A stretch of DNA of 37,432 nucleotides from positions 1 to 37,432 of the forward strand of contig CAJUJG010000033.1 in NCBI GenBank assembly GCA_910586715.1. The letters run 5' to 3'. Of the stretch, positions 16,656 through 24,753 are shown piece by piece. Each line of letters begins with the position of its first letter. The stretch's first letter is position 1. The position numbers were made by a program, and so were the translations under genes. The notes under the pieces are model-generated. The model had not been told where the DNA came from, did not search any database, and saw only the letters and a program-made list of their open reading frames with translations. Origin of the DNA: an uncultured Lachnospiraceae bacterium (GTDB lineage: Bacteria > Bacillota > Clostridia > Lachnospirales > Lachnospiraceae).

Positions 16656-17417
16656 TCAGATATTTTCCATTTGCATTGATTCCTGCCCTAAAATTATACT
16701 GATACGAACAGGTAAATCATGCTGTTTTTTTACTGCTATCTCTTTCTTCGGTAGTTTGATAGCTTTCAATCCGTCCGCAATCATATCATAGGCTTCTTGA
16801 TTTATCTTTCTTCCGCTCTCTTGTCTGTATATCTCCAACGCTCTTTTAATCCCATGCGGATAGAGGTACATCATGCATTTATCGTCGCCATAGTCAAAAC
16901 CATATTCTTTCTTGAATTCCTCCATGTTGACTGTTGTATACCATGCCCAGCCGTTAAAATCAAGACCTCCTTGCAATCTGTTCAGTCTTTCCCATGCCGT
17001 ATAATTTCCGAAAATCTCTACTCCTGTAAGTGCTTTAAAATCCCGGAACAGCATAATGTAGCCCTGTTTTCCAAAATTCCGTATAAACCACGGTAACTGT
17101 AACCCATTCTCCTTATTAGAAAGAATATTCTGCATTTCATGAAAACGGTTAATATACCTAGCTGTAAAGATGGTTCCCTTTATCCCTGTCAACTTGTGGG
17201 CGATAAACTCGCAGCCTTTCTTGGTTATGCGGTAGCAAGGGCGGGTTTGGTTGTTTGCGTCAGCATATGTTGAAATTTTGAAGAAATCGCCCAATCCAAT
17301 ATTGGCTTCGGCAAATTGTTCCTCATATCGCCGTAAATCCCTTAATAATTTGCTATGTTCTTTTTCTATCATTTCTGCCACTTCTCGGCTATCAAGGGTT
17401 TGTTCTAATTCTTGCAT
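16656..17417 (-). CDS. Rha-family phage antirepressor / regulatory protein
   Basis: A 253-aa protein with the Rha pattern: SREVAEMIEKEHSKLLRDLR near the start, FFKISTYADANNQTRPCYRI, then TKKGCEFIAHKLTG and FTARYINRFHEMQ by residue 95. The C-terminal part (FRDFKALTGVEIFGNYTAWE, then YLYPHGIKRALEIYRQESGR) looks like a second DNA-binding or antirepressor domain. AAAGGAG precedes ATG. It lies in a self-contained block between head genes, which is an unusual place for a regulator. Confidence 0.8.
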   Translation of the reverse strand: MQELEQTLDSREVAEMIEKEHSKLLRDLRRYEEQFAEANIGLGDFFKISTYADANNQTRPCYRITKKGCEFIAHKLTGIKGTIFTARYINRFHEMQNILSNKENGLQLPWFIRNFGKQGYIMLFRDFKALTGVEIFGNYTAWERLNRLQGGLDFNGWAWYTTVNMEEFKKEYGFDYGDDKCMMYLYPHGIKRALEIYRQESGRKINQEAYDMIADGLKAIKLPKKEIAVKKQHDLPVRISIILGQESMQMENI

Positions 17418-17442
17418 AGAAAATCTCCTTTCAAATTATTGC

Positions 17443-17545
17443 TTGAAAGAGATTTCCCTTTATGATAGAATATTTCATAGAGGGAAATCTCAATGTGGAG
17501 TGTTGCGGTTGATTGGTAGTCGGTGCAACGCTCCTATTTTTTTAT
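17443..17545 (+). ncRNA. Predicted small RNA antisense to the rha leader region
   Basis: On the plus strand, TTGAAA (17443-17448), 17-nt spacer and TAGAAT (17466-17471) form a good promoter; transcription would start near 17478. A terminator follows at 17497-17545: GGAGTGTTGC pairs with GCAACGCTCC, then TATTTTTTT. The RNA would be about 65 nt, with no ORF. It runs divergently from rha, and its 5' part (AAATCTC) could pair with the GGAGATTT of the rha ribosome site. Not tested; it could instead be a plain palindrome plus terminator. Confidence 0.5.
17449..17491. promoter_or_regulatory. Palindromic operator-like element between rha and the RHH gene
   Basis: GAGATTTCCCT (17449-17459) and AGGGAAATCTC (17481-17491) are perfect inverted repeats. 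The pairing extends inward as TATGA/TCATA. The element overlaps a plus-strand promoter and possible minus-strand rha promoter elements (TTGAGA, TTCTAT), so one bound protein could control both. Confidence 0.55.
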
Positions 17546-17707
17546 GTCAGACTTCAACTTTTTAATTCCTCTCCTTGCCGCTTCTCCTTTTTCGATATTT
17601 TCTTGCTTGCAATACCTTTCAAGGATATTTGCCGCTTCATCATCAAGCCTAACTGTGACTTTATGGTTTTTGGGATTGTCCGTTGGTCTGCCGGTTCTTG
17701 GAGACAT
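17534..17707 (-). CDS. Ribbon-helix-helix (CopG-like) regulator
   Basis: A 57-aa protein: MSPRTGRPTDNPKNHKVTVR, LDDEAANILERYCKQENIEK, GEAARRGIKKLK. The VTVRLDDE strand and two helices are a ribbon-helix-helix DNA-binding fold. ATG at 17707 has GAGGTG 6 nt upstream. It is transcribed from its own strong promoter, upstream of rha. It probably represses that promoter and possibly the palindrome at 17449-17491 (inference). Confidence 0.8.
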   Translation of the reverse strand: MSPRTGRPTDNPKNHKVTVRLDDEAANILERYCKQENIEKGEAARRGIKKLKSDIKK

Positions 17708-17739
17708 ACTCATCACCTCACTTTTGTCTTCCATAATTT

Positions 17740-17768
17740 ATTATAGAATTATGTCTTCCAAAAGTCAA
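17740..17768 (-). promoter_or_regulatory. Promoter of the RHH-rha unit
   Basis: TTGACT (complement of 17763-17768), 17-nt spacer, TATAAT (complement of 17740-17745). CATAATT/AATTATG inverted arms and two direct GGAAGACA copies surround the -10 box. This is a likely autoregulation site for the RHH protein. Confidence 0.7.
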
Positions 17769-17851
17769 GCACTTTTTAACCACATCGATATTGATTTCGT
17801 TAAATCACTGAATTTAAAAATTCGTTCTGCCCTATATTCAGTTTTTAATGT

Positions 17852-17878
17852 ACAATTTCTGATTAACCTTAACTTAAC
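17852..17878 (-). repeat. Right 27-bp terminal inverted repeat of the Rha block
   Basis: Reverse complement matches 16516-16542 at 23 of 27 positions, including the perfect outer 13 bp. It lies just before the stop end of the upstream late-operon gene. No clear target duplication is visible outside the two repeats. Confidence 0.7.
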
Positions 17879-17907
17879 AGAATAGCCCTTTCGCTAAATG
17901 ATATTGC

Positions 17908-18081
17908 CTATTCTGCTGCCGTTTTCCTCTCTGCCTTATCAGGTTCCTTTGTTTCCTCTGCCAGTCGAAGCCCGATAAGCTGTTTTCCCCTGTCTGCGCT
18001 TACATCCATGACCTCACCCTTTTTCATCAGGTGCATGTCATTTTCTTTGTCAAAGAAATCATGCCTCACCTTTATTTGCAT
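17908..18081 (-). CDS. Small head-region protein
   Basis: A 57-aa protein, MQIKVRHDFFDKENDMHLMK then KGEVMDVSADRGKQLIGLRL. It matches the type of short protein often found beside phage head genes (capsid decoration or head-tail region), but no function can be given. GGAGGTG precedes ATG at 18081. Confidence 0.6.
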   Translation of the reverse strand: MQIKVRHDFFDKENDMHLMKKGEVMDVSADRGKQLIGLRLAEETKEPDKAERKTAAE

Positions 18082-18168
18082 CGTCATCACCTCCTCGCTA
18101 TGTTGCGACATCGCAATTGAATTTTGGACACAAAAATACCACCGCGCCGTTATCCTGGTCGGTGGTGT

Positions 18169-18366
18169 TTATACAAACTCAACATTTTTCCCTATGAAGC
18201 TGGAATCGGCTTCCACTGCAATATGATTGGGGAGGTCATATACAGGCACAGCGGTATAGTCCTTGCCGTCAATTCGATACTTATAGTATTTTTTCATCGG
18301 CGGGCTTTGATCAAGTTCAAGCGCAACATATTTTCCTATTTTCCACTCACTGATAATTCTACACAT
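18169..18366 (-). CDS. Small conserved phage protein downstream of the minor head gene
   Basis: A 65-aa protein: MCRIISEWKIGKYVALELDQ, then YYKYRIDGKDYTAVPVYDLP and IAVEADSSFIGKNVEF. It is the next gene after the minor head protein, whose C-terminus looks toxin-like. An immunity-protein role is possible but purely contextual; equally it may be a structural accessory. Confidence 0.65.
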   Translation of the reverse strand: MCRIISEWKIGKYVALELDQSPPMKKYYKYRIDGKDYTAVPVYDLPNHIAVEADSSFIGKNVEFV

Positions 18367-18368
18367 CT

Positions 18369-19931
18369 TTACCTTTTTCCTTTTTCATATTCTTCTAATG
18401 TTTTCTGATATGAGCTTAACTGCTGTTTGGTCAATTCAATCTCTTTTCTTGGTATTTTATATTTATCAGCATTATTTATCAAATATTGCTTGGCATCAAT
18501 TTCATTGAGAATACTTCTTAGCGGTTCCCCTTTATCATCATTCATTTTACTTAAATTCTGTTCAAAATGGTATGTTTCCTCTAAGACTTCACTTATGCAT
18601 ACATCCTTTCTGAATATCAGAACATCGCCCAAATTCGCAGCAGCGGCACCCATTCTGTCGAGATGTTGTTCTGCCTCTTTAGTTCCCCTGATAATAATTG
18701 CACCTTTTTTCTTAGCTGATATTGTCAAATTAGTAAAAGTCTCATCGCTAATAAACTTTAGTCCGGCTCTTGCATCCTCGTCTTTCCGCAGTAATTCCTT
18801 TGCCTTTGTTATTATTATATCAGATTCTGAAGGCTTTACAATGATTTTCTCTGCATTTTCTATATACTCAGTCCGGTTTTTATCGCCTTTCCAATTTTCC
18901 GCCTTTAACTTATACTGTCTCTGATTTTCCTTGTCTAACGAATTCTCCGCCAGTCTTCCATATTTTTCCTGCTGCCGTTTGGCATATTGCTCATGTGCCT
19001 CTTTTTTGCTTTCCTGTATAATGTCCTGAATTTCCTTTTGCGTAAATTTGCTGTCAGGCGGTGCACTGATTCCCTCAAAATATGTAGTATGTCCGTCCCT
19101 GCAGCGCGGATGGTAAAGACCTGAAGCCACCGCCGCACTCATAAGCGGGTATGGTCCGTCTGACTTTTTTCCTCCCGACCATACGTCATCTATTAATATC
19201 CTTCCTGCCCATGGGAGGCACTTCGGACACGGGTTTCCGCGCTTGTTCATGATTACCGTGGTAATGCCCCACTCTTTTCTTTTTTCGCCTTCTCCGGTTA
19301 AATATGCGCGTTTGCTTGCAGTCCTGATTGCCATATCCGCATAATCCCTTAAAGTATGCCTTGCACCATTTTTGTATTCCACGCATGCAAGCCCTGCTGC
19401 CAGCATATCCTTTGACGCCATGTCTACAGCTTTCTCATAAGTTCCTGCCCCTGTGTTGGCATATACCTGAGCATTAAATATTATCTGCCTGTATTTGTCG
19501 TTTGCCATCCGCAGGATTGCCGTTTCGGCTTTTTTCATATCGTCCACCGTTGCTTTAATCAGGGCGTCAATCTTTCTGTCATTCATCCGGAAAAATTGCG
19601 CCGTCATTGCGTTGCTTGCCTTCTTATATCCTTTAAATCCATTCTTTATCGCCCGCAATATCTCTATTTCCTGCTCCATGCCTCCGCTTTCGCGCGCTTC
19701 CTTAATCAGGGATTCAATCTGACTGTTTATATTACGAAACTGTGATTCGTATTTTTTTTGATTTCTTATTTTGTACTGCTCCAAAGCCTTCATCTGTTCT
19801 ATCTGCCATTGCGTCCATTCTATTCCCCTGTCGCTTTCTTCGGCTTTATGCCTGTCCATATTCCTGAGCATGGAGGCTATCAGCTCGCGTTCGATAACGT
19901 CAAAAGCCTTTGCGATATTATAATCATCCAT
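18369..19931 (-). CDS. Phage minor head protein (Phage_min_cap2) with candidate C-terminal toxin domain
   Basis: The 520-aa protein has the Phage_min_cap2/MuF-like head morphogenesis domain in its first ~320 residues: VYANTGAGTYEKAVDMASKD, RTASKRAYLTGEGEKR, then the zinc-binding-like NPCPKCLPWAGR and YHPRCRDGHT. Residues 400-520 are an extra domain with DRMGAAAANLGDVLIFRKDV, EVLEETYHFEQN (Glu and His near 451-455) and NEIDAKQYLI, ending in a helix. MuF-type proteins of temperate phages often carry C-terminal polymorphic toxins; this Glu/His cluster resembles a metallopeptidase-type toxin (inference). ATG at 19931 follows the upstream TGA. Confidence 0.8.
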   Translation of the reverse strand: MDDYNIAKAFDVIERELIASMLRNMDRHKAEESDRGIEWTQWQIEQMKALEQYKIRNQKKYESQFRNINSQIESLIKEARESGGMEQEIEILRAIKNGFKGYKKASNAMTAQFFRMNDRKIDALIKATVDDMKKAETAILRMANDKYRQIIFNAQVYANTGAGTYEKAVDMASKDMLAAGLACVEYKNGARHTLRDYADMAIRTASKRAYLTGEGEKRKEWGITTVIMNKRGNPCPKCLPWAGRILIDDVWSGGKKSDGPYPLMSAAVASGLYHPRCRDGHTTYFEGISAPPDSKFTQKEIQDIIQESKKEAHEQYAKRQQEKYGRLAENSLDKENQRQYKLKAENWKGDKNRTEYIENAEKIIVKPSESDIIITKAKELLRKDEDARAGLKFISDETFTNLTISAKKKGAIIIRGTKEAEQHLDRMGAAAANLGDVLIFRKDVCISEVLEETYHFEQNLSKMNDDKGEPLRSILNEIDAKQYLINNADKYKIPRKEIELTKQQLSSYQKTLEEYEKGKR

Positions 19932-19933
19932 AT

Positions 19934-20140
19934 TCACGCCCCGTTTTTATATACCTTAAAACCCTGCTGCCGGAACTGCCTTGTAAGCTCTTTTAATTTT
20001 GTAACACTTTGACAGTGGTCGCACCGCAGTTCGGCATAATCATTCTTTTCAACGGCATATATTCCAAAAGGCACCTGTTTACTTGCTGCCTTTAGAAGTC
20101 CCTGATACGCCTTTTGGCTCATCATGTATGTCTTTTTCAT
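19934..20140 (-). CDS. Small phage protein with CxxC motif
   Basis: A 68-aa protein, MKKTYMMSQKAYQGLLKAAS, then VPFGIYAVEKNDYAELRCDH and CQSV. One CxxC motif and basic composition are visible. It overlaps the portal gene's end by 62 bp in another frame; AGGTG is 6 nt before ATG at 20140. Function unknown; it lies between portal and minor head genes. Confidence 0.65.
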   Translation of the reverse strand: MKKTYMMSQKAYQGLLKAASKQVPFGIYAVEKNDYAELRCDHCQSVTKLKELTRQFRQQGFKVYKNGA

Positions 20141-21632
20141 CACTCTCACCTTCACCCTGTATCACCTCCTGCTGGATTTCCTCAAGGCTGACGGACGGTT
20201 CTTCGACTTCGGCAATGCCCTGCTCTGCTTTCAACCGCGCTATCTCCTCACGCTTCCAATCATCTTCCTTGCTGTCTCCGTACAATTCTTCAACACAAGC
20301 CTCAATGGACATGATACCCTGCGTTTTTCCTTTTCCTACCGTCTCAACCTGACTCTCAAAGCTTGGATTTGCATATTCGCCAAACGGCACCGTAACTTCA
20401 ACTTTTTCAATTACCTTGTTTTGGTTTGTGTTGTATGCATTGATACAGGTTTCCACGAGTTTCGGAATAACTTCCTGCATAGCCTCTATCACGGAGTTCC
20501 TCGTATACAGCGTTGCCTTTTCCTTTTCCCTCTGCGCCTCCGCATTGTCCAGCTTTTTTACGTCAATGCCCAGCGTGCTTGGCGAAATGATTCCCTGTAA
20601 ACACAAGTCAAGCGCTGTCACGTAAGCGGCAAGATAGCTTTCATGCGGTATGTCAGGCTGCTCCACATCTATTTTATTTGTGCTGTTTTCGGACATATCA
20701 TTATCCGTTTTGATATATCTGTTGTCGAAATGATTCGGTTTGAGGATTTCCCCCGTCATGCTGTTTCGCGGAAGGAAGCACTCGGGAATATATTCCTTTG
20801 CCCTTCCAGCCCTTAACGCATCCATCCACTGGCTCCACACTTCATCAAAGGCGTCAAAGCTGTCCAGTTTTCCATCAAAAACAGAACCTCCGCGCCCTTC
20901 GTACTTATTACTTTCGAATACGCTAAACGGTACCGCAAGCATGAGTTTCTTATCAAACTCCCAATCGGATAAATTCTTTGTTGCGTCTATCGTTTTGAAA
21001 TCTACAAGGCTGTCGCCTTTATAAAGTTCATTCCTGATGTATCCATATCCATAACGTTCGTGCAGGACATACTTTTGCTGATTGTCCGCGTACGGCGTCT
21101 TGAAGATAACCTCCTTCATCCTGTCCCTGTGCCTGATGATTTCAATCCGTTCTCCCGGATACCATTCAATAATTGGATATTCACTTACTTCTGTATCAAT
21201 TGTTACTTTAAATGCTCCGTCTCCGATGTATAATGTTTCCTTCAGACACTTCTCCAGTTTTTTCTGAAATTTATTGTCTTTCTCAATCTGTTTCCACAGC
21301 TCTCTGTGTTTCTCTTCCTTAAATTCGTATGTATTCATATCAGCAAGGATAATTGATGTGAGGACTTTTATAATTAATCCTGGAAGCCCCGTATGTATCT
21401 TGCGCATCTCCATACCCGGCGTACATCTGCTTGCCCAAAACTTATATTTATCCGCAGACTCCGTCAGACTTTGATACAGTTGTTCCAATTCGTTTCCGTC
21501 TCCCCGAAACCATATCCTGTTTCTGATTGCGTTTGTCTCAAAATCCAGCGTTTCATTAATCTGTATACTGTATGGATTAGCCGGAATGACATTCAGCCAT
21601 GTCCTGATGCCTTTTTTAATTTTTTCGCTCAT
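20079..21632 (-). CDS. Portal protein (SPP1 gp6-like)
   Basis: The 517-aa protein includes RNRIWFRGDGNELEQLYQSL near the start and GLPGLIIKVLTSIILADMN, GDGAFKVTIDTEVSEYPIIE, WYPGERIEIIRHRDRMKEVI and SPSTLGIDVKKLDNAEAQRE. These are features of SPP1-type portal proteins. The acidic C-terminus is likely disordered. It forms the dodecameric DNA entry ring of the head. ATG at 21632 comes just after the terminase stop; frames from 21671 are overlap only. Confidence 0.9.
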   Translation of the reverse strand: MSEKIKKGIRTWLNVIPANPYSIQINETLDFETNAIRNRIWFRGDGNELEQLYQSLTESADKYKFWASRCTPGMEMRKIHTGLPGLIIKVLTSIILADMNTYEFKEEKHRELWKQIEKDNKFQKKLEKCLKETLYIGDGAFKVTIDTEVSEYPIIEWYPGERIEIIRHRDRMKEVIFKTPYADNQQKYVLHERYGYGYIRNELYKGDSLVDFKTIDATKNLSDWEFDKKLMLAVPFSVFESNKYEGRGGSVFDGKLDSFDAFDEVWSQWMDALRAGRAKEYIPECFLPRNSMTGEILKPNHFDNRYIKTDNDMSENSTNKIDVEQPDIPHESYLAAYVTALDLCLQGIISPSTLGIDVKKLDNAEAQREKEKATLYTRNSVIEAMQEVIPKLVETCINAYNTNQNKVIEKVEVTVPFGEYANPSFESQVETVGKGKTQGIMSIEACVEELYGDSKEDDWKREEIARLKAEQGIAEVEEPSVSLEEIQQEVIQGEGESDEKDIHDEPKGVSGTSKGSK

Positions 21633-21633
21633 G

Positions 21634-22932
21634 TTATGAATCAGCCTCACTTTCCTTTGCCTCCTCCTCAAATCCTATCATATTGCGGTACGGTATCCAA
21701 CCGTATTGGTTTGCATTGACTGTGTGATCATTCTTATCCTCCGGACGGTCTTTTTCCTCATCCCAACTGTAGGTATCCATTTCATGCAGATGATTTGTGC
21801 ATTTTTCGTTTACCAAGTAACAGCCCTGCTGTATCCAGCCCAACTGCAAATTAATTCTGTCAAGTATTTCAATCTTTTTGTATGAATTCAGGAAATTGTA
21901 CAGGCAGCCATGCAGCCGCTTATATTTGTTCAGTTCCGTTATCGTTGCCTGATCTGCATTGTCGATAAACACATCTTTTGCAAATCCCCATGTACTACGG
22001 CACGTATCAAGAAATCCTATGAATTTAACGGCTGTATCCGACGGAGCAAGTGGTATATCCAAATCCGCATTGTTGTACACTTTCTCTTCAAGCGTTATCA
22101 GTTTCCTATCCTCCGTTATTCCCTGAAATATCATTGCAATTGTGTCAGGTGATTTGCTTGAATAGGACGTGTCCAGTCCTGCCGTGAACTTTTTGAAACG
22201 GATTTTTCCCGTTTTTATCTGTGTTTTAAGCCACTGCTCCGATACGACATTTTTCTTTCTGTCAAAATTGGGAAAAATCAATCCTGCTGCCTTTCCCCTT
22301 AATCCTTCAATCTTGTTTTTCCATATCTTGGTGCCTTTGGGCGTGTTGGTGATAATCTGCTCACGTTTTTCCTTGGATAACCCCATATTGTGAGTAAAAG
22401 AAAAGAACCAGTGCACCCAGCCGGGCTTTGGTTCTTCCTTTAACTCTTCCCTGATTTCAATCGGCGTTTCATCCTCCCACTCGGGAAGCGGTCTTGCGTG
22501 ATTGACGTATTCCGAATATACAGGCAGATTCGGATCGTCCGGATTGAGCGTCGCCATGACATAATCGCTCCGCATGACTGCCTCACGGACAAATTCTATG
22601 TCCGCCGTATTGATTTCGTCAATGTAGAGGCATCCGTACTGACCGCCGAGCGCATCCTTCCACTTCTTTTTGTTTCCGTATCCGACCACGAATATAATCT
22701 TATCCCCGTCTGTCGTGTGGAAAACGATATGTGGCATTTTGTATGACTTGCTGCCATTTCCGTTATAATCCGTCAGGATCCCAAAATCGTCTATGACTCC
22801 AAGATCTTTGTTGATAATGTTTTTTTCTGCCGCGCCGGTATCATCCGCTGCTATGATATGCAGTTTTTGGGGTGACTGCGCAACTTTCAGCATGAACTTA
22901 AACAAGCCTACCGTTGTCTTCCCTGCTGCCGT
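21634..22932 (-). pseudogene. Terminase large subunit, main part, frame broken at Walker A
   Basis: The frame reads TAAGKTTVGLFKFMLKVAQS from 22932, giving the Walker A remainder. Walker B CLYIDEINTADIEFV, the coupling motif MATLNPDDPN, then nuclease motifs AGLDTSYSSKSPDTIAMIF, FIDNADQATI and NDHTVNANQYGW follow. This is a full ATPase-nuclease packaging motor except that its first 28 residues are in another frame because of a 5-bp insertion. The first internal ATG (22905) lies after Walker A, so that product could not package DNA. Confidence 0.85.
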
Positions 22933-22934
22933 GG

Positions 22935-23021
22935 TTAAGTTCCTTCAAGAAACTCGGCTACTGCATTGCATCGGAGAAATGCCTTGTATTTTTCCGACAG
23001 TAGCAGGCTTTCGTTGCTCAA
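22935..23021 (-). pseudogene. Terminase large subunit, N-terminal fragment
   Basis: From TTG at 23021 (AGGAGG 9 nt upstream) the frame gives MSNESLLLSEKYKAFLRCNA then VAEFLEGT and a TAA at 22937-22935. Removing five bases (TTAAC, or an equivalent 5-mer in TTAACC) would join it to the next frame as LEGTTAAGKTT, a perfect P-loop. The insertion is therefore exactly inside the ATP-binding motif. Confidence 0.8.
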
Positions 23022-23067
23022 AGGGAAACCACCTCCTCAGATAAGCCGGGAATATTTTTCCGTCTTA

Positions 23068-23508
23068 TCATCCATTGCCGCGCATCTGTTTGATAATCCC
23101 GTCAAGTTTTGTCTGCTCGACGGTTAAGTCTCCTGAAATATTTGTGTCGGTCTTTGTTGTATATCCGTATTTTGACATCCACAATCCGGCAAGCTGTGGC
23201 GGAATTACGCTTAATTCAAACTTTTTCCTTGCGTCAACTTCGCATTCTTCCTTCATGCGCGTAACGATGTCCGAAAACTTTTTATCCTTTCCATATATCT
23301 CATAAAATGTTGACCTCGAAATCTTAATATATGTGCAAAATCCCTCAATGGTATATGTCACACTACGTCGCAACTCTTTACTGACAAATTCAGAATTTTT
23401 AGAGCTGAAATCATGGGTAAGCACCATTTGATTGTCACAATATTTCTTATATTCCTCCCATGATTTTTCTAATGCCTTTACATTGCTAAATTTTCGTGGT
23501 CTTCCCAT
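23068..23508 (-). CDS. Terminase small subunit
   Basis: A 146-aa protein, MGRPRKFSNVKALEKSWEEY, with the helix-turn-helix-like segment TIEGFCTYIKISRSTFYEIY and C-terminal QLAGLWMSKYGYTTKT. It resembles the DNA-packaging gp3-like small terminases of Firmicute phages. It recognises the pac/cos site and recruits the large subunit encoded next. GGAGGCAGGTGA precedes ATG. Confidence 0.85.
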   Translation of the reverse strand: MGRPRKFSNVKALEKSWEEYKKYCDNQMVLTHDFSSKNSEFVSKELRRSVTYTIEGFCTYIKISRSTFYEIYGKDKKFSDIVTRMKEECEVDARKKFELSVIPPQLAGLWMSKYGYTTKTDTNISGDLTVEQTKLDGIIKQMRGNG

Positions 23509-23512
23509 GGAA

Positions 23513-23572
23513 TCACCTGCCTCCTAAGTTCTTCTTTATAAACAACAAAAGAGACGCTATGACTGCTGCCAT
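23513..23572 (-). CDS. Possible 19-residue leader peptide upstream of the small terminase
   Basis: ATG at 23572 with AAAAGGG upstream gives MAAVIASLLLFIKKNLGGR, hydrophobic then basic. Its stop overlaps the terminase ribosome site. It could be a leader peptide or a chance frame in the late promoter region. Confidence 0.25.
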   Translation of the reverse strand: MAAVIASLLLFIKKNLGGR

Positions 23573-23681
23573 ATTGTCCCTTTTGATTTAAAAATGTATG
23601 CAGTTTGTTTTTTGCATTCCACTGCTTGATACCATATTAACATAAAAAAACGGGCATTGTGGGCAATTTACTATTTTAAGC
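23573..23681 (-). promoter_or_regulatory. Late operon promoter region (probable)
   Basis: This short gap between the RinA-like regulator and the terminase genes holds the direct GCCC repeats in TTGCCCACAATGCCCG and a T-run followed by TTAATAT. It is where a RinA/ArpU-controlled late promoter is expected. I see no clear -35/-10 pair, consistent with an activator-dependent promoter. Confidence 0.35.
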
Positions 23682-24113
23682 TTATTTTTTGCCCCTTTTT
23701 AAATACCTGCTCACGATTCTTTCGCATGTTCTGCGGTCAAAGTGCATGATACAGCCGATTTTTTCCCACGAATATCCATCAATATATCTGTATTGCATTA
23801 TTCGTCTTACGCGACTCTCGTTTATATTATTAATATAGCGCGTCAGTTTTTGTTCTTCTTTGATTGCTTTTTCCTTCCTTTCATTGAGCAGCATTCTTTT
23901 TTCATATAAAAGCTGGTCCCGTTTATTTGCCAACGCAGGATTATAGGTTTTAACAGATACCCTGCCTTGAGTATACGGAAAGTCTTGACATGAAGCCTTT
24001 ACCTTAACCGGTACTTCTCCTGTCTCCATTTGTTCAACCTTTAGAATACTTTGCTCCAGTTCTTTTATTTCTTTTCTTAAGTCAATGAGCTGCTCCAGTT
24101 CTTCCTTCGTCAA
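23682..24113 (-). CDS. RinA/ArpU-like late transcription regulator
   Basis: The 143-aa protein has an N-terminal coiled coil (EELEQLIDLRKEIKELEQSI) and a C-terminal sigma-70 region-4-like helix-turn-helix: RVRRIMQYRYIDGYSWEKIG, CIMHFDRRTCERIVSRYLKR. Family members activate phage late genes, and it lies directly before the terminase genes. The RGKK tail is typical. Confidence 0.8.
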   Translation of the reverse strand: MTKEELEQLIDLRKEIKELEQSILKVEQMETGEVPVKVKASCQDFPYTQGRVSVKTYNPALANKRDQLLYEKRMLLNERKEKAIKEEQKLTRYINNINESRVRRIMQYRYIDGYSWEKIGCIMHFDRRTCERIVSRYLKRGKK

Positions 24114-24115
24114 TT

Positions 24116-24406
24116 TTATTCCCTCCTTATCATCTTCCCCATGTCCTTCTTTAAATCCGCAGGCACCCGGATAACCGTAACGAGTGTGCTGCCGCAGAAT
24201 ATGTATGCGTTATCCCCGTAAATCCGTATATTATTCGCATTAGTGTTTTTAAAGAAGAGGCTTGTTATCCACTTGTTAAGCCTGCCTTTTGTTTGTGCAT
24301 GTGTTATTCCGTGCTCAAGCGCCTTCTGTGCCATGCATTCCTGTGATTTTCCGTTAAATCCGCAGCGTTCCTTCATGTGCTGTTTCTCATGTTCGGATAT
24401 GTTCAT
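24116..24406 (-). CDS. Hypothetical phage protein
   Basis: A 96-aa protein, MNISEHEKQHMKERCGFNGK, ending with the beta pattern RIYGDNAYIFCGSTLVTVIR. I do not recognise the family. Start overlaps the upstream stop by four bases, so it belongs to the early operon leading to the late regulator. Confidence 0.65.
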   Translation of the reverse strand: MNISEHEKQHMKERCGFNGKSQECMAQKALEHGITHAQTKGRLNKWITSLFFKNTNANNIRIYGDNAYIFCGSTLVTVIRVPADLKKDMGKMIRRE

Positions 24407-24753
24407 GTTTCGATACCTCCCGGTAAAAAAGCCTGACCGCAGTTCGGGCAGTGGTTGTATCTGTTGCCGTCAGTCTCGTAGCTTTCCCCGCAGTTCTGAC
24501 AGTCGTACATATCGTAAATCATTTTGCCTTCCTTGTCATACCTGCCGCCCCAAATATTGGGGGACTTTTCCACTGCTGCCTTGCATTCCTCTATTGCGCC
24601 GACTGCTTCATACTTCTTCAAATGCTGCATTGCTATGCATATGGATGCAAGCTCCATTCCGCTGAAGGCACATTCCTTTAACTCCTTTAATTCCTTAACC
24701 GTTCCGATTTCACGGTACTGCCGGACTTCTTCAATCGCTTCATTCTCCGTCAT
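24403..24753 (-). CDS. Hypothetical phage zinc-ribbon protein
   Basis: A 116-aa protein with a helical N-terminus (AIEEVRQYREIGTVKELKEL) and a C-terminal zinc ribbon, YDCQNCGESYETDGNRYNHC then PNCGQAFL (CxxC, CxxC). ATG at 24753 is chosen although its GGAGG is rather distant. The longer start at 24834 would overlap the previous gene heavily. Zinc-ribbon early proteins are common in these phages; partner unknown. Confidence 0.7.
   Translation of the reverse strand: MTENEAIEEVRQYREIGTVKELKELKECAFSGMELASICIAMQHLKKYEAVGAIEECKAAVEKSPNIWGGRYDKEGKMIYDMYDCQNCGESYETDGNRYNHCPNCGQAFLPGGIET

Noticed and set aside
17497..17545. Terminator for the RHH gene
   Set aside because: The T-run is on the plus-strand side; on the minus strand the stem is followed by ACATTGAG, so it does not fit as a terminator of that gene.
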